A DNA stretch of 53,228 bases from Anaerolineae bacterium (GCA_018648605.1 JABGQU010000002.1:1-53228), one strand, 5' to 3'. Positions 33,506-42,475 are shown, counted from the stretch's first letter. Notes: generated from the sequence alone by a model not told the origin. Translations and numbers: made by a program.

Positions 33506-35179
33506 TTATCCTAAGGGAGGCCGTGCGCCAATCCAATGTGCGTCTTCGATGCTTTTATAGATTTTTTGAGATGCTTCTGTGAAGATTTCTGTGTTTAAGT
33601 CAGAATACTCGCTTTCGTAAGCAGGTGCGATATTCTTCGCTTCTTTGATCAACTCCATATAACTTAGAAGTGTTTCATAGATAAATGTATCTCTATAAGA
33701 ATCAGGGGCATGGATGATCCTTGCTGTGTTGAGAAGAACGTGCTGGACAAGACGCATCATTTCAGCATTTTTCTCTTTATTCTCTGTTTTCTGCAATTTC
33801 TTTTCCGTTCCATTTTTTTTGTTTTCTTTTGAAAGTTGCCAGGCTTCCATGTTCTTTGCGAAGATAGCAGGGTCTGGAGTCGCCCATGTGCCTGTGCCTA
33901 ACCATTGTAGGACAACACCTTTTTTGCGGTTATTCTCAGAGAACTCTTCAGTAAATTCAGAGAGAAGAGGATTTATCTCATGACGAGGAACGAAATCTGG
34001 GACAGTGAACTGATCTTGAGGAAGTTCAAAGCTATTTTCCTGGGTGCGGCTTATCAGATCTTGTTCCTCCTGATATTTTTCTGCACGATCTTTTAATTCT
34101 GTTTTTTCAGGTTCACCAACCGCGCTCAGAAATTCACTGAGAGAATGCTTTGTGATGAAACTGCCCAATGCGCCTTTAATGATGCCAAGCATTGGATTAG
34201 TAGGGGAATAGTTGGCTGTATGAGAACCAAGAAAGGGAAGCTCCAGTTCAGAAACTTTCATACTTTTGCTGTAAAAGTAAGGCGGGATGGCTTGTTTGCT
34301 GTAAGGGTAAATGGTTTTTAGTTCCTCCTCTGTAGGATAGCCTCGCCAAATACTGTAAACCATGCGCACATCTTTGGCAGTAACTTTAATGCCTTCACGT
34401 GTGCGAGCAGAAACTTCAACGGAATCTAATACCTCATCACGTAGATTTTTTGTGCCACGCAAACGTTCAAAGCCTTCGATGAATTCGCCGTCGGGTTTCT
34501 TTAAGCCAAGAATTTTTTCAAGACGTACAAAGAGCTTTTTCAGAAGTGAAAGCTTTTCTTTAGGAGTGAATACTGGTCCTATGACATGGGGGCGACCATT
34601 TGGCTTTTCAAATAGGGCAGCACTACAGAGATCTACTTTTACATATCCGGGTCCACCAATATATCTGATCGGTGAGTTCTCTGAATCTTTACTCACTTCG
34701 CCATTCTCTATTTTGATCTCTTCGTATTTGCTTGCGAAGGCGGCTTGCCGGATAAATTTTGCTGCAATACTTTGGTCTTTTAGTTCATAGATATCGGAGA
34801 GATAGTTGTAGGCTCTACGATAGGCGAACAGGAAAGGCGCAAGTAAAAGAGCGAATATACGTAAAAAAGTGGGCGAGAAAAAAGCTCTTCGCAATAAGCT
34901 TAGCAAATCAGGGATTGGGTTTTCTGATTTGAAAGTGAATGTTAGCACGTATTGGAAACTTGCTCCCAACTTTTCCGTCCAGCCTGTTCCCTGGAGTAGC
35001 TGAGAACCTATGCCGAACCAAATCCCTAACAATGTGAACATAACAAGGCGTTGTCGCCACTTTGCGCCATCGATATCCAGCATGAAGAAGAGATTGAAAA
35101 TAGTACTTTTCAACCTTTTTATATTTTCACGAAATTCTTTCCACGATTCGCTAAGCGTGCATGGTCTTTTAGCCTGCAT
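33506..35179 (-). CDS. SPFH/band-7-like membrane protein (second of a pair)
   Basis: A 557 aa protein with two N-terminal membrane segments (about 45-65 and 103-122), then a region with IRYIGGPGYVKVDLCSAALF, HVIGPVF and VEVSARTREGIKVTAKDVRM. This is the strand pattern of an SPFH domain (stomatin/flotillin-like) as seen also in its neighbour. The C-terminal 200 residues are charged and helical with an unusually Lys/Glu-rich stretch (ENKKNGTEKKLQKTENKEKN). Its start overlaps the end of the upstream gene by 11 bases, so the two are translationally coupled and probably form a hetero-oligomer in the membrane. Confidence 0.7.
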   Translation of the reverse strand: MQAKRPCTLSESWKEFRENIKRLKSTIFNLFFMLDIDGAKWRQRLVMFTLLGIWFGIGSQLLQGTGWTEKLGASFQYVLTFTFKSENPIPDLLSLLRRAFFSPTFLRIFALLLAPFLFAYRRAYNYLSDIYELKDQSIAAKFIRQAAFASKYEEIKIENGEVSKDSENSPIRYIGGPGYVKVDLCSAALFEKPNGRPHVIGPVFTPKEKLSLLKKLFVRLEKILGLKKPDGEFIEGFERLRGTKNLRDEVLDSVEVSARTREGIKVTAKDVRMVYSIWRGYPTEEELKTIYPYSKQAIPPYFYSKSMKVSELELPFLGSHTANYSPTNPMLGIIKGALGSFITKHSLSEFLSAVGEPEKTELKDRAEKYQEEQDLISRTQENSFELPQDQFTVPDFVPRHEINPLLSEFTEEFSENNRKKGVVLQWLGTGTWATPDPAIFAKNMEAWQLSKENKKNGTEKKLQKTENKEKNAEMMRLVQHVLLNTARIIHAPDSYRDTFIYETLLSYMELIKEAKNIAPAYESEYSDLNTEIFTEASQKIYKSIEDAHWIGARPPLG

Positions 35180-36782
35180 CTGGTTTGCCCCCTTTATCTA
35201 CCCATTGGATCATGTCGGTGAGTTGATTGATTTCTTTTTCTGCTTCCTTCAATAGTTGCGGATTACGGATCAATTCTTTGCGTGTTGAACGGATCAATAC
35301 TTGCAAGGCTTCGTGAGGTGCCGTGTTTTTTTTGCGAATGACATCTTTGCTTAATGCAAGTGCGTATTCGATCAGTGCCTTCTCTTTCCCTTTTGTTTCT
35401 CTGATTCGATGGTGTTTCTCAATGTAGACTTTCTCGCCCTTTGCGTTTTTTAGCCAGGTAGCTGCCCAACTGTCTACAAGATCAGCTTCCAGTTCAGGGG
35501 CGAAGCGCAAATCATTTACGCTCACGGAAAGAATGCGAATGCCGCGCTCCAGAGTTAGGAATTTATATTCGGGACTGTCCTTTTCTGCGTGGTCTTCAGT
35601 TTTTCCATAGCGATTAACAGGTGTATATTGTGCTTCTTTGAGACGTTCATTCATTAAACGTGTGATACTCTGTAACGCGGTTTCTTTCTCAGACGCGATC
35701 TTCTTTTCTGAGGAGGATACTGGCTCTTCAATGTCTTTTTCTTCGTCTTGCAAGGGAGGGGAGATGCGATCATCTACTTTTTTGAGGATAAATCTCAAAA
35801 CCGAATTGATGTCATTTAGCAGATCGCAGGCAATACCGCGTATGCCGTATTCAAAATGCGGGGGAAGAACAACTTCGCCTTCTAGGGTTTCCAATATTTC
35901 TTTGCGTCCTTTATCAGGAATATCTTGTGTTTCCTGAAAGAGTTCAGCAAAACGATATTTACCTACATACTCACGCCAAAGGTCAACTGCCAGATTGATG
36001 GGAAGTTGATTCCATCTTACACTCTCCGTGTTATTAGCAGAGTTGATGCTAGTATGCCAAATAGCTTTCTGTACAGATTCTTCGTTATATCCAAAGCGCG
36101 AACCATCTTCCTTACCGCTGGCGGGCTTTGCATCAATTCGAAACGCAATGGAGATGTTTGGGACGATCTCGATCCCATCACGGGTAAGTGCGCTGGTTTC
36201 AAAACGACGTTTTTGTATCTCTTGATATTTGTCGTTGTCTGAATAGGATGTGTCAGGTGCGAAAGGGTCGTCTTTTTCGTTGGGTCCCGCCGTATCTACT
36301 AGTGTTTTCAGGGGGACAGGTTTTTCTGCAATATGTTCCCCTTTCTTGGTAAATACCACCCCGGGTCCGACCGTCTTCGTAAATTTGTTGAATTTTTTCA
36401 ACACAACTGCGCTGGCTGTATCCAAAACGATGACCCCCGCACCACTTTTCTTGCTTTCTCCGGGTGATTCAAATAATCTCCCGTTTTCGATGAAGAGTGC
36501 TGGTCCACTTGTGCCTGAAAATAAACGCACAAAAAGGCGGTTGAAGATTTTTCGGCGATCGGCGTTTGTGCGGACAGGCAAAATAAACTGTGCGAAGAAG
36601 AATATCCACCAAATGCAGGCTATAAGAAAAAAGAAAATGTCTTTGAGTAGCACTGCCCAAATTTGAACAGTATCTAATTCACTCAAAAAACGCATAGCCG
36701 AGATGTACATCCCGCCCAGGATAAATCCCCAAAAAATTGGAGAGAACTTGTTAAGCTTGTGCTGAAAAGTTTTCCCATCCAT
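35169..36782 (-). CDS. SPFH/band-7-like membrane protein (first of a pair)
   Basis: A 537 aa protein with two membrane segments (about 12-31 and 41-68). The SPFH-like region has ALFIENGRLFESPGESKKSG, then VIVLDTASAVVL, TVGPGVVFTKKGEHIAEKPV and FETSALTRDGIEIVPNISIA. Late in the protein, GIRILSVSVNDLRFAPELEA and LVDSWAATWLKNAKGEKVY match the end of band-7 domains, followed by a helical tail. The paired gene starts 11 bases before its stop. SPFH proteins organise membrane patches or regulate proteases; no NfeD or FtsH partner is next to them here. Confidence 0.72.
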   Translation of the reverse strand: MDGKTFQHKLNKFSPIFWGFILGGMYISAMRFLSELDTVQIWAVLLKDIFFFLIACIWWIFFFAQFILPVRTNADRRKIFNRLFVRLFSGTSGPALFIENGRLFESPGESKKSGAGVIVLDTASAVVLKKFNKFTKTVGPGVVFTKKGEHIAEKPVPLKTLVDTAGPNEKDDPFAPDTSYSDNDKYQEIQKRRFETSALTRDGIEIVPNISIAFRIDAKPASGKEDGSRFGYNEESVQKAIWHTSINSANNTESVRWNQLPINLAVDLWREYVGKYRFAELFQETQDIPDKGRKEILETLEGEVVLPPHFEYGIRGIACDLLNDINSVLRFILKKVDDRISPPLQDEEKDIEEPVSSSEKKIASEKETALQSITRLMNERLKEAQYTPVNRYGKTEDHAEKDSPEYKFLTLERGIRILSVSVNDLRFAPELEADLVDSWAATWLKNAKGEKVYIEKHHRIRETKGKEKALIEYALALSKDVIRKKNTAPHEALQVLIRSTRKELIRNPQLLKEAEKEINQLTDMIQWVDKGGKPDAG

Positions 36783-36841
36783 GTTGGCGTGAATTGTATC
36801 AGTAAATTTGCTCTTTTATCAGATGGTCACTTTTCGTTTAG

Positions 36842-36850
36842 TGCTAGAAT
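36842..36850 (+). promoter_or_regulatory. extended -10 of the PHP hydrolase gene (leaderless)
   Basis: TGC plus TAGAAT (36842-36850) lies six bases before the ATG at 36857, and no ribosome-binding site exists. No clear -35 is seen, as is common for extended -10 promoters. Confidence 0.5.
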
Positions 36851-36856
36851 TACCCT

Positions 36857-37516
36857 ATGTCTTTTATCACTGAATTCCACTGCCATACCATATATTCCAA
36901 AGACTCGCTCGTTCACCCCTCTGATTTGGTGGTTGCCTGTCGCCGCAAGGGCATCGGACGGGTCTTCATCAGCGACCACAACACTATCAAAGGCGCGCTT
37001 GAAGCGCAAAAGCTTGCGCCAGACTTGGTTATCATTGGCGAGGAGATCATGACCACGCAGGGCGAGATTCTGGCGGCGTTTGTGACAGAGGAGATTCCAG
37101 CCGGGCTGACGCCTAAAGAAGCAATTGCACGCCTAAGAGAGCAGGGGGCTTTTATCAGTATTTCGCATCCTTTTGATTTTATGCGCAGCGGGCATTGGGA
37201 CGAAGCTGGTCTTCTCGAGATTTTGCCCCAAATTGACGCCATCGAAACGTTTAATGCCCGCTGCCTGTTGCCGCGTATGAATCGTCAGGCTGCGGGATTT
37301 GCCGCTAGGCACGGCATTCCGTCCACGGTGGGGTCAGACGCGCATACGCTCTGGGAGCTGGGTCGGGCTACTTTAACGCTACCCAACTTCAACTCCGCGA
37401 GCGAATTGCGGGCAGTTATCCGCCAGGGTGTCCCCAATCTTCGCAGCACGGGCATCCACGCTCGGCTGGCATCCCGCTATGCCGTCCTCTCCAAAAATCT
37501 ATGGAAAAAATCATGA
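36857..37516 (+). CDS. PHP-domain metal-dependent phosphoesterase
   Basis: A 219 aa polymerase-and-histidinol-phosphatase (PHP) fold protein. Metal ligands are visible in EFHCHTIYSKDS (HxH near residues 8-10), ISDHNTIKGA (Asp-His), GEEI, ISISHPFDF and, at the end, GSDAHTLWELG. Related stand-alone proteins hydrolyse phosphomonoesters such as 3',5'-bisphosphates; the substrate here is not evident. Its 3' end overlaps the next gene by 16 bases (the NicO fusion starts at 37501). Confidence 0.88.
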   Translation: MSFITEFHCHTIYSKDSLVHPSDLVVACRRKGIGRVFISDHNTIKGALEAQKLAPDLVIIGEEIMTTQGEILAAFVTEEIPAGLTPKEAIARLREQGAFISISHPFDFMRSGHWDEAGLLEILPQIDAIETFNARCLLPRMNRQAAGFAARHGIPSTVGSDAHTLWELGRATLTLPNFNSASELRAVIRQGVPNLRSTGIHARLASRYAVLSKNLWKKS

Positions 37517-40110
37517 ATCCGCGAGGAGCACGTTTTTGCGACGAAGCGGTCTCGCGTTCCATAAGATTGCGTCGTCGAGCTAAAGCTCTCCTGGCAAAAG
37601 CACTTTTAATGCTCTTGTTCATCCCGCAGGTTGTCCAAGCCCATCCTGCGGATATGTATTTTCATGCACACACGGTCAACTTTTCGAGGCAGGGCGTGCA
37701 GATTGTATGGGAGCTTGTGCCGGGGCCGATGATCACGCATGTGGTTTGGAACGAAGCGGATGCAAACGGGGATGAGTTGGTTTCGACCGCCGAGGCCGAG
37801 CTTTGGATTGCGCCTTTGCTGGAGGCGTTTTCGGCAAAATTGGACGGTACGCCCCTGCGCCTTGAACTTGCTTCCGTTCAATGGGCAGCATCCATGCCTG
37901 AGTTGCGGGCGGGTGACTCGCCGATTCTGAGCGAATTGACGGCAGAATGGGAAGGGATTGATCTCGGTGCAGAACATGAGTTGCTTCTGCTCAATGACTA
38001 TAACGCCTCGAATAGCTTGAGTTGGTATTCTCTTAATGCCGTCGATGGGATCGGGTTCTCCACCCCTGAACAGGATAATGGCGTTTTGACGGTGCGCTTT
38101 GGCGCAAAGGGTGCAACTGCCTGGGAAAGTGGCATGCCCTCCATCCCGCCTGTTGTGGAAGCCTTAGGGCTGGGTGAGACCGCTGAAGAAGCGGTAGCGC
38201 AAGCGGGAAATAAGCAGGGTATTTTAGCAATTTTAGAAGGCTTTTTACGCACACCAGAGATCTCCCCGTTGCTTTATTTGGCGGCTTTTGTCATTGCGCT
38301 CATCCTGGGGGCATTGCACGCTCTTAGCCCTGGGCACGGAAAAACCATCGTTGCGGCGTATCTGGTTGGCTCACAGGGCAGGGCGTACCATGCTATTGTT
38401 TTGGGCGCATTGGTGACGCTCACGCATACAGGCTCAGTTTTTATTCTTGGTTTGGCAACGCTTTCTCTTTCGCAGTACATCATGCCGACACAGATCTTCC
38501 CCGCGCTGGAATTGGTTTCGGGTTTATTGATCGTTGTTTTGGGGCTGGCTTTGCTCCTGCCGCGTTTACGGACATGGCTTGAAGAACGCGCACGCAAAAA
38601 AGCGCCTGCTGTTGCGAAGAAAGTAGATAAAGGCGAGAAGGGCACGCGCCTGACTATTGACGCAGCAATCCGTGAGCCGGGGCCTGAGCATAATCACGAC
38701 CCTTCGCAATTTGGCTATGTACCCATCCCTAAAGGTGTGGCTGAAGCCGCCGCAAATCCGCTTTCGGGTATCAGTTGGCGTTCGCTGATCGCGCTCGGCA
38801 TCAGTGGTGGTCTCGTCCCCTGCCCGGATGCGATTGCGATTTTATTGATCGCGATTACGATCAATCGCATTGGCTTTGGGCTTTCGCTGATCATTTCCTT
38901 TAGTCTTGGCTTGGCAATTGTATTGATCGCCATCGGGATCGTGATGGTGAAGAGCAAACAAATATTTGCGCGTTTGCAATGGTTTAGCCGCGCGTCTTTT
39001 GTCGTGCCTGTGATCAGTTCTTTGGTAGTTCTAGGGTTGGGTATCGGTTTGAGCGTGAGTGCGCTCAAAAACTTCCCCGCTGATTTTTCACTATCTGGTA
39101 ATTCTGACTCTTTCAATCTTAAAAAAGCCTCAGTGATCTATCTTGCTGTTGATGAGAAATATCATAAACAGCTTTATCTTGTCCCCGCAACGGGCGGCGA
39201 CGTGGAGCAGATCACGAATGGCGATACAGGCGTCTGGAATTACAGCGTCTCGCCCGATGGCAATAGCCTGATCTATTCAATTCCCGACGGGGGGCGCGGC
39301 TCCGATCTTTGGTATTGGGGCACAGAGCTGGACACGCCAGAATTGCTCCTGAATTGCCCTGATTCATCCTGCTCCGATGTGCTTTGGTCACCAAATCGTG
39401 GGCAAATTCTCTATAGCCGTCTCGATTTTACGAACGAGCAAGCTTATCTCGGTATTCCCTCGATGTGGTGGCTTGACCTCGACACCAAAGAAACACACCC
39501 TGTTTTTCAAGATGCTCAATTGCCTGGCTACAATCCGCGTTGGTCGTATGATGGTGTTTGGTTGAGTTATACATCTGCCAGCCCGCAGGCGATACAGATC
39601 TATAACCTTGAGGGCGGCGAACGCCAATCATTGCCAACCGAGATTGGTTCGGCAGCGGCTTGGTCGCCGAATGCCAATCAATTCTTGCTCTCCGATCTGC
39701 AATTTATCGGCGATATCTATCTCAACAAAATTTCTCTTTACGATGTGGGGAGCCGCAATCTAACGCTCCTTCCGACCGAAGAAAATTTCGATGATAGTAA
39801 TCCGGCCTGGTCGCGAGACGGAGAGTGGATCAGTTTTGCGCGTGGGGCATGGACGCTCTCAGGTGTCTCGAGCGGAGATCAGATTTGGGTTAGCCGTGCG
39901 GATGGGAGCGAAGCACGCGCCCTCACCGATGATCCTGAAACCACGCATGGACCCGCGGCTTGGTCGGCGGATGGACGCTATCTTCTCTACCGAATATATA
40001 CCGCTTCCAATACCGCCGCCCCGTCGCAGGTTCGTATCCTTGACATGAAGACTGGCGAGGAAATTGTTGTCGCTGCGCCAGGTGAAAGCCCGAGTTGGTT
40101 TTTGCCTTAA
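37501..40110 (+). CDS. NicO/RcnA-type transporter fused to extracytoplasmic N-domain and C-terminal beta-propeller
   Basis: An 869 aa protein with four parts. A signal peptide is followed by a periplasmic domain starting HPADMYFHAHTVNFSRQGVQ. The NicO-type nickel/cobalt efflux core (about 255-530) has GALHALSPGHGKTIVAAYL, LVTLTHTGSVFILGLATLS and GISGGLVPCPDAIAILLIA. A His-containing cytoplasmic loop (GPEHNHDPSQF) lies between the halves. The C-terminus (about 545-869) is a TolB/WD40-type propeller with blades marked by SVSPDGNSLIYS, NPRWSYDGVWLSYT and AWSRDGEWISFA. The first 37 residues come from repeat family A, which supplies the basic n-region RLRRRAK of the signal peptide. The start overlaps the PHP gene. 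Confidence 0.82.
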   Translation: MEKIMNPRGARFCDEAVSRSIRLRRRAKALLAKALLMLLFIPQVVQAHPADMYFHAHTVNFSRQGVQIVWELVPGPMITHVVWNEADANGDELVSTAEAELWIAPLLEAFSAKLDGTPLRLELASVQWAASMPELRAGDSPILSELTAEWEGIDLGAEHELLLLNDYNASNSLSWYSLNAVDGIGFSTPEQDNGVLTVRFGAKGATAWESGMPSIPPVVEALGLGETAEEAVAQAGNKQGILAILEGFLRTPEISPLLYLAAFVIALILGALHALSPGHGKTIVAAYLVGSQGRAYHAIVLGALVTLTHTGSVFILGLATLSLSQYIMPTQIFPALELVSGLLIVVLGLALLLPRLRTWLEERARKKAPAVAKKVDKGEKGTRLTIDAAIREPGPEHNHDPSQFGYVPIPKGVAEAAANPLSGISWRSLIALGISGGLVPCPDAIAILLIAITINRIGFGLSLIISFSLGLAIVLIAIGIVMVKSKQIFARLQWFSRASFVVPVISSLVVLGLGIGLSVSALKNFPADFSLSGNSDSFNLKKASVIYLAVDEKYHKQLYLVPATGGDVEQITNGDTGVWNYSVSPDGNSLIYSIPDGGRGSDLWYWGTELDTPELLLNCPDSSCSDVLWSPNRGQILYSRLDFTNEQAYLGIPSMWWLDLDTKETHPVFQDAQLPGYNPRWSYDGVWLSYTSASPQAIQIYNLEGGERQSLPTEIGSAAAWSPNANQFLLSDLQFIGDIYLNKISLYDVGSRNLTLLPTEENFDDSNPAWSRDGEWISFARGAWTLSGVSSGDQIWVSRADGSEARALTDDPETTHGPAAWSADGRYLLYRIYTASNTAAPSQVRILDMKTGEEIVVAAPGESPSWFLP
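37514..37602. repeat. repeat family A, copy 2, forming the 5' end of the NicO-fusion gene
   Basis: Matches the family order CGCGAGGAGCA, GCGACGAAGCGGTCTC, GATTGCGTCGTCGAGC TAAAGCTC TCCTGGCA. It is translated as NPRGARFCDEAVSRSIRLRR and following residues. Confidence 0.75.
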
Positions 40111-40162
40111 ATATTACCCACTCATGTTACGCAAAAGATGCCTTTTGCAGACTTTCGGGCTG

Positions 40163-40239
40163 CCCTCACCCTCCGCCCTCTCCCAAGGGGAGAGGGGACT
40201 TAATCCTTTCTCCCTTTGGGAGAAGGTTAGGATGAGGGG
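40163..40239. repeat. repeat family B, copy 2 (intergenic)
   Basis: CCCTCACCCTCC at the left end and GGTTAGGATGAGGGG at the right end frame two hairpins CCCTCTCCC..GGGGAGAGGG and CTTTCTCCC..GGGAGAAGG. Related to the copy inside the isopentenyl phosphate kinase gene (29804-29887). Confidence 0.8.
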
Positions 40240-40282
40240 AAACGACAGTCTATCGTTCATCACTCCGTAATATCAGTTACCC

Positions 40283-40401
40283 AGTCTCTGAGCGGAAACG
40301 AAGCGAAGCGGAGTTGCAGTTGAAGAGCGATGTTCTTGGTTCACTCTATCGAGTGTAAGCGACCGCGCTCTTCCTTACAGTCATCGCTCCGCTCAGGAAC
40401 T
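40283..40401. repeat. MITE-like element with terminal inverted repeats
   Basis: Ends AGTCTCTGAGCGGA (40283-40296) and TCCGCTCAGGAACT (40388-40401) are inverted copies with two mismatches. The pairing continues inwards to GAAGAGCG/CGCTCTTC, and the centre has a CACTC/GAGTG hairpin. With family B copy 2 it fills the 302-base gap between the NicO fusion and the HAD gene; nothing else is seen there. Confidence 0.6.
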
Positions 40402-40412
40402 AATAAGATTCT

Positions 40413-41027
40413 ATGAATTCTACAATCAAAGCGATCATCTTCGATTTCGGCGGCGTTCTGATCGACTGGAGCCCGCATAATCTGTACAACGCCTATTTCC
40501 CCAATCAGCCCGAAGCGTTGGAAGATTTTCTGCGCGAAGTGGATTTCTATACTTGGAACGCTGAGCAAGATCGTGGGCGTAGTTTTAGGGAAGGTGTTGC
40601 TGAGCTTTCTGCAAAATTTCCGCATCGTGCTGATTTGATCGCTGCTTATGCTGAGAACTGGATCAATTCGATCACAGGCGAGATCTCAGGGACAGTGAGA
40701 ATCTTGCACAGATTGAAGGCTAAGGGATATTCACTATATGGCTTGAGCAACTGGTCGGCAGAAACATTTCCCTTAGTGAGAGATGAGTTTTCTTTTTTGG
40801 ATCAATTTGATGATCTTGTCTTGTCGGGCGAAGTAAAACTGGTGAAGCCAGAGCCTGAGATATTTCATTATTTACTCGAACGCATCCCCGAAGAAGTGGG
40901 GGAGTGTCTCTTCATCGACGATTCGTTGGCAAATATCGAAGCTGCCCAAAAGCTGGGCTTTTATACTGTCCATTTTAGATCAGCTGAAAGGTTGGAAGAC
41001 GAATTGCGAGAGCATCAACTACTTTAA
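40413..41027 (+). CDS. HAD-superfamily hydrolase
   Basis: Haloacid-dehalogenase-like phosphatase of the YihX/epoxide-hydrolase-N type. Motif I is IIFDFGGVLIDWSP (nucleophile Asp near residue 11), motif II YGLSNWSAETFP, the conserved Lys lies in VKLVKPEPEIF and motif III is CLFIDDSLANIEAA. The cap is a small four-helix C1 cap. At 204 aa the length is normal. Probably a sugar-phosphate or nucleotide phosphatase. No ribosome-binding site is visible before the ATG. Confidence 0.9.
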   Translation: MNSTIKAIIFDFGGVLIDWSPHNLYNAYFPNQPEALEDFLREVDFYTWNAEQDRGRSFREGVAELSAKFPHRADLIAAYAENWINSITGEISGTVRILHRLKAKGYSLYGLSNWSAETFPLVRDEFSFLDQFDDLVLSGEVKLVKPEPEIFHYLLERIPEEVGECLFIDDSLANIEAAQKLGFYTVHFRSAERLEDELREHQLL

Positions 41028-41030
41028 AGC

Positions 41031-41058
41031 AAAGAGCCTGCAATCGCAGGCTCTTTTT
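41031..41058 (+). terminator. terminator of the HAD gene
   Basis: AAAGAGCCTGC/GCAGGCTCTTT stem (41031-41041 with 41046-41056), AATC loop and T run, directly after the stop. Confidence 0.92.
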
Positions 41059-41060
41059 CT

Positions 41061-41093
41061 AGACTACAAAAGTCTATAAGACTTTTGTAGTCT
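41061..41093. repeat. hairpin repeat family D, copy 1
   Basis: Perfect 15-bp arms AGACTACAAAAGTCT / AGACTTTTGTAGTCT with an ATA loop, between convergent genes and touching the MFS stop codon. Other copies at 47820-47852 and 52524-52556. Confidence 0.88.
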
Positions 41094-42376
41094 TATGCTA
41101 ACTCTTCTACAGTATTCCCGTCATTGTTGGTTTCAATATTCATAATAGCGGGAACAAATGTGGCTGCGAGCGTCATCAGGATGCAGATCGAGCCGCCGAA
41201 AATGAACCAGAAGCGTATCCCAAGAAGATCTGAGAGCGGCCCGGCGATCATTAATCCGAGTGGCATCATTGCCATTGCTCCGGCGCCAAGCAGGGAGAAG
41301 ACACGTCCTTGCATTTCAGGCGCGACAGAGGATTGGAAGATCGCACTCAGAGGGCCATTCGCAAATACTTGTGCAAACCCGACCAGGAAGTTGGCAGCCA
41401 GGAGCAGCGAGAACATGCTGGCAGGAACCAAGCCCACCGAAACGATGGCAATGCCTATGCCGACGATCCCGACGAGTGACGTGATAATGCGCCGCTTAAA
41501 ACCACCCCAGATGCTGAGCAGGATACCACCTGTAATGATGCCGATCCCGAATGTGGATTCGACCCAGCCTAATTCCACAGCTCCGCCATTGAAGATTTTG
41601 GTCACAACGAGTGGGGCAAGAGCGGACGTAGGGCCAAGCAGGAAGTTGAGCATCATTGCCAAAATGATGAGCCCAAGTAATCCCTTCCACTGACGGACAT
41701 AGCTGAATCCTGCGCGCAGGTCTTGCCAGTAAGATGTTTTTTTGCGTGTGCCATTTGCTTGTTCGATCTGGTTTTGCGGCTGCGGGATGGCGATGAAGAA
41801 CAGGGGCAAGACAGCCGCGATGGCGGTAAAGACATCGATGAGCAGAACGTTTTGTGTGAAGATCGTTTCCAGCAAGAGCGCACCTAAAGGAGGCGCTGCA
41901 ATATTGAGCAGTCCTTGCAGTGTTTGGTTGGCACCAGCGACGCGAGCCAAATGTTTGTCTGGCACCATTAAAGATGTAGATGCTGCCATTGCAGGATGAT
42001 GGAACGCGCCGCCCAATGAGCGGATCGCCATAATAACGAAGATATGCCAGACCTCCACGCGGCCGGTGGCGAAAAGCCAAACCAGACCGAGGGTTGCTAC
42101 CGCTATGGACGAATCTGCCACGATCATGATGATGCGCCGATTCCAACGATCAACCAATGTCCCGACGAAGGGACCCAGAACGATTTGCGGGAGTAAGGCA
42201 ACCAGTGTTGCTGTGGCGAGAATTGTTGCAGAACCGGTTTCCCTCGTCAGATACCAGACCAGTGCAAATTGGACGAGTGAACTGCCGAAGAGTGAAACAG
42301 CTTGCCCGCTCCAGATGGTGAAGAAGCGAAATGCCCAGTTTTTAGGAAGTGGGGAATGTTGATTTTCGTTTTCCAT
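41093..42376 (-). CDS. MFS transporter (MFS_3/macrolide-efflux-like)
   Basis: A 427 aa polytopic protein with about twelve membrane helices. The loop 2-3 signature region reads GPFVGTLVDRWNRRIIMIVA, a D-R-x5-R-R pattern typical of the MFS_3/Bcr-MefA efflux group. FFTIWSGQAVSLFGSSLVQF at the N-terminus is the usual opening. Probably exports a small hydrophobic compound; substrate not assignable. A GAGG site lies before the ATG. No regulator is adjacent. Confidence 0.87.
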   Translation of the reverse strand: MENENQHSPLPKNWAFRFFTIWSGQAVSLFGSSLVQFALVWYLTRETGSATILATATLVALLPQIVLGPFVGTLVDRWNRRIIMIVADSSIAVATLGLVWLFATGRVEVWHIFVIMAIRSLGGAFHHPAMAASTSLMVPDKHLARVAGANQTLQGLLNIAAPPLGALLLETIFTQNVLLIDVFTAIAAVLPLFFIAIPQPQNQIEQANGTRKKTSYWQDLRAGFSYVRQWKGLLGLIILAMMLNFLLGPTSALAPLVVTKIFNGGAVELGWVESTFGIGIITGGILLSIWGGFKRRIITSLVGIVGIGIAIVSVGLVPASMFSLLLAANFLVGFAQVFANGPLSAIFQSSVAPEMQGRVFSLLGAGAMAMMPLGLMIAGPLSDLLGIRFWFIFGGSICILMTLAATFVPAIMNIETNNDGNTVEELA

Positions 42377-42475
42377 ATAACCTCGGGGTATTTGGATTTT
42401 GGAACGCTATCAATATACCTTTTCTAAGGTCATATTTCGCAGTGCTGAAGGTCACATGCGGGGTCATGTAAATGA

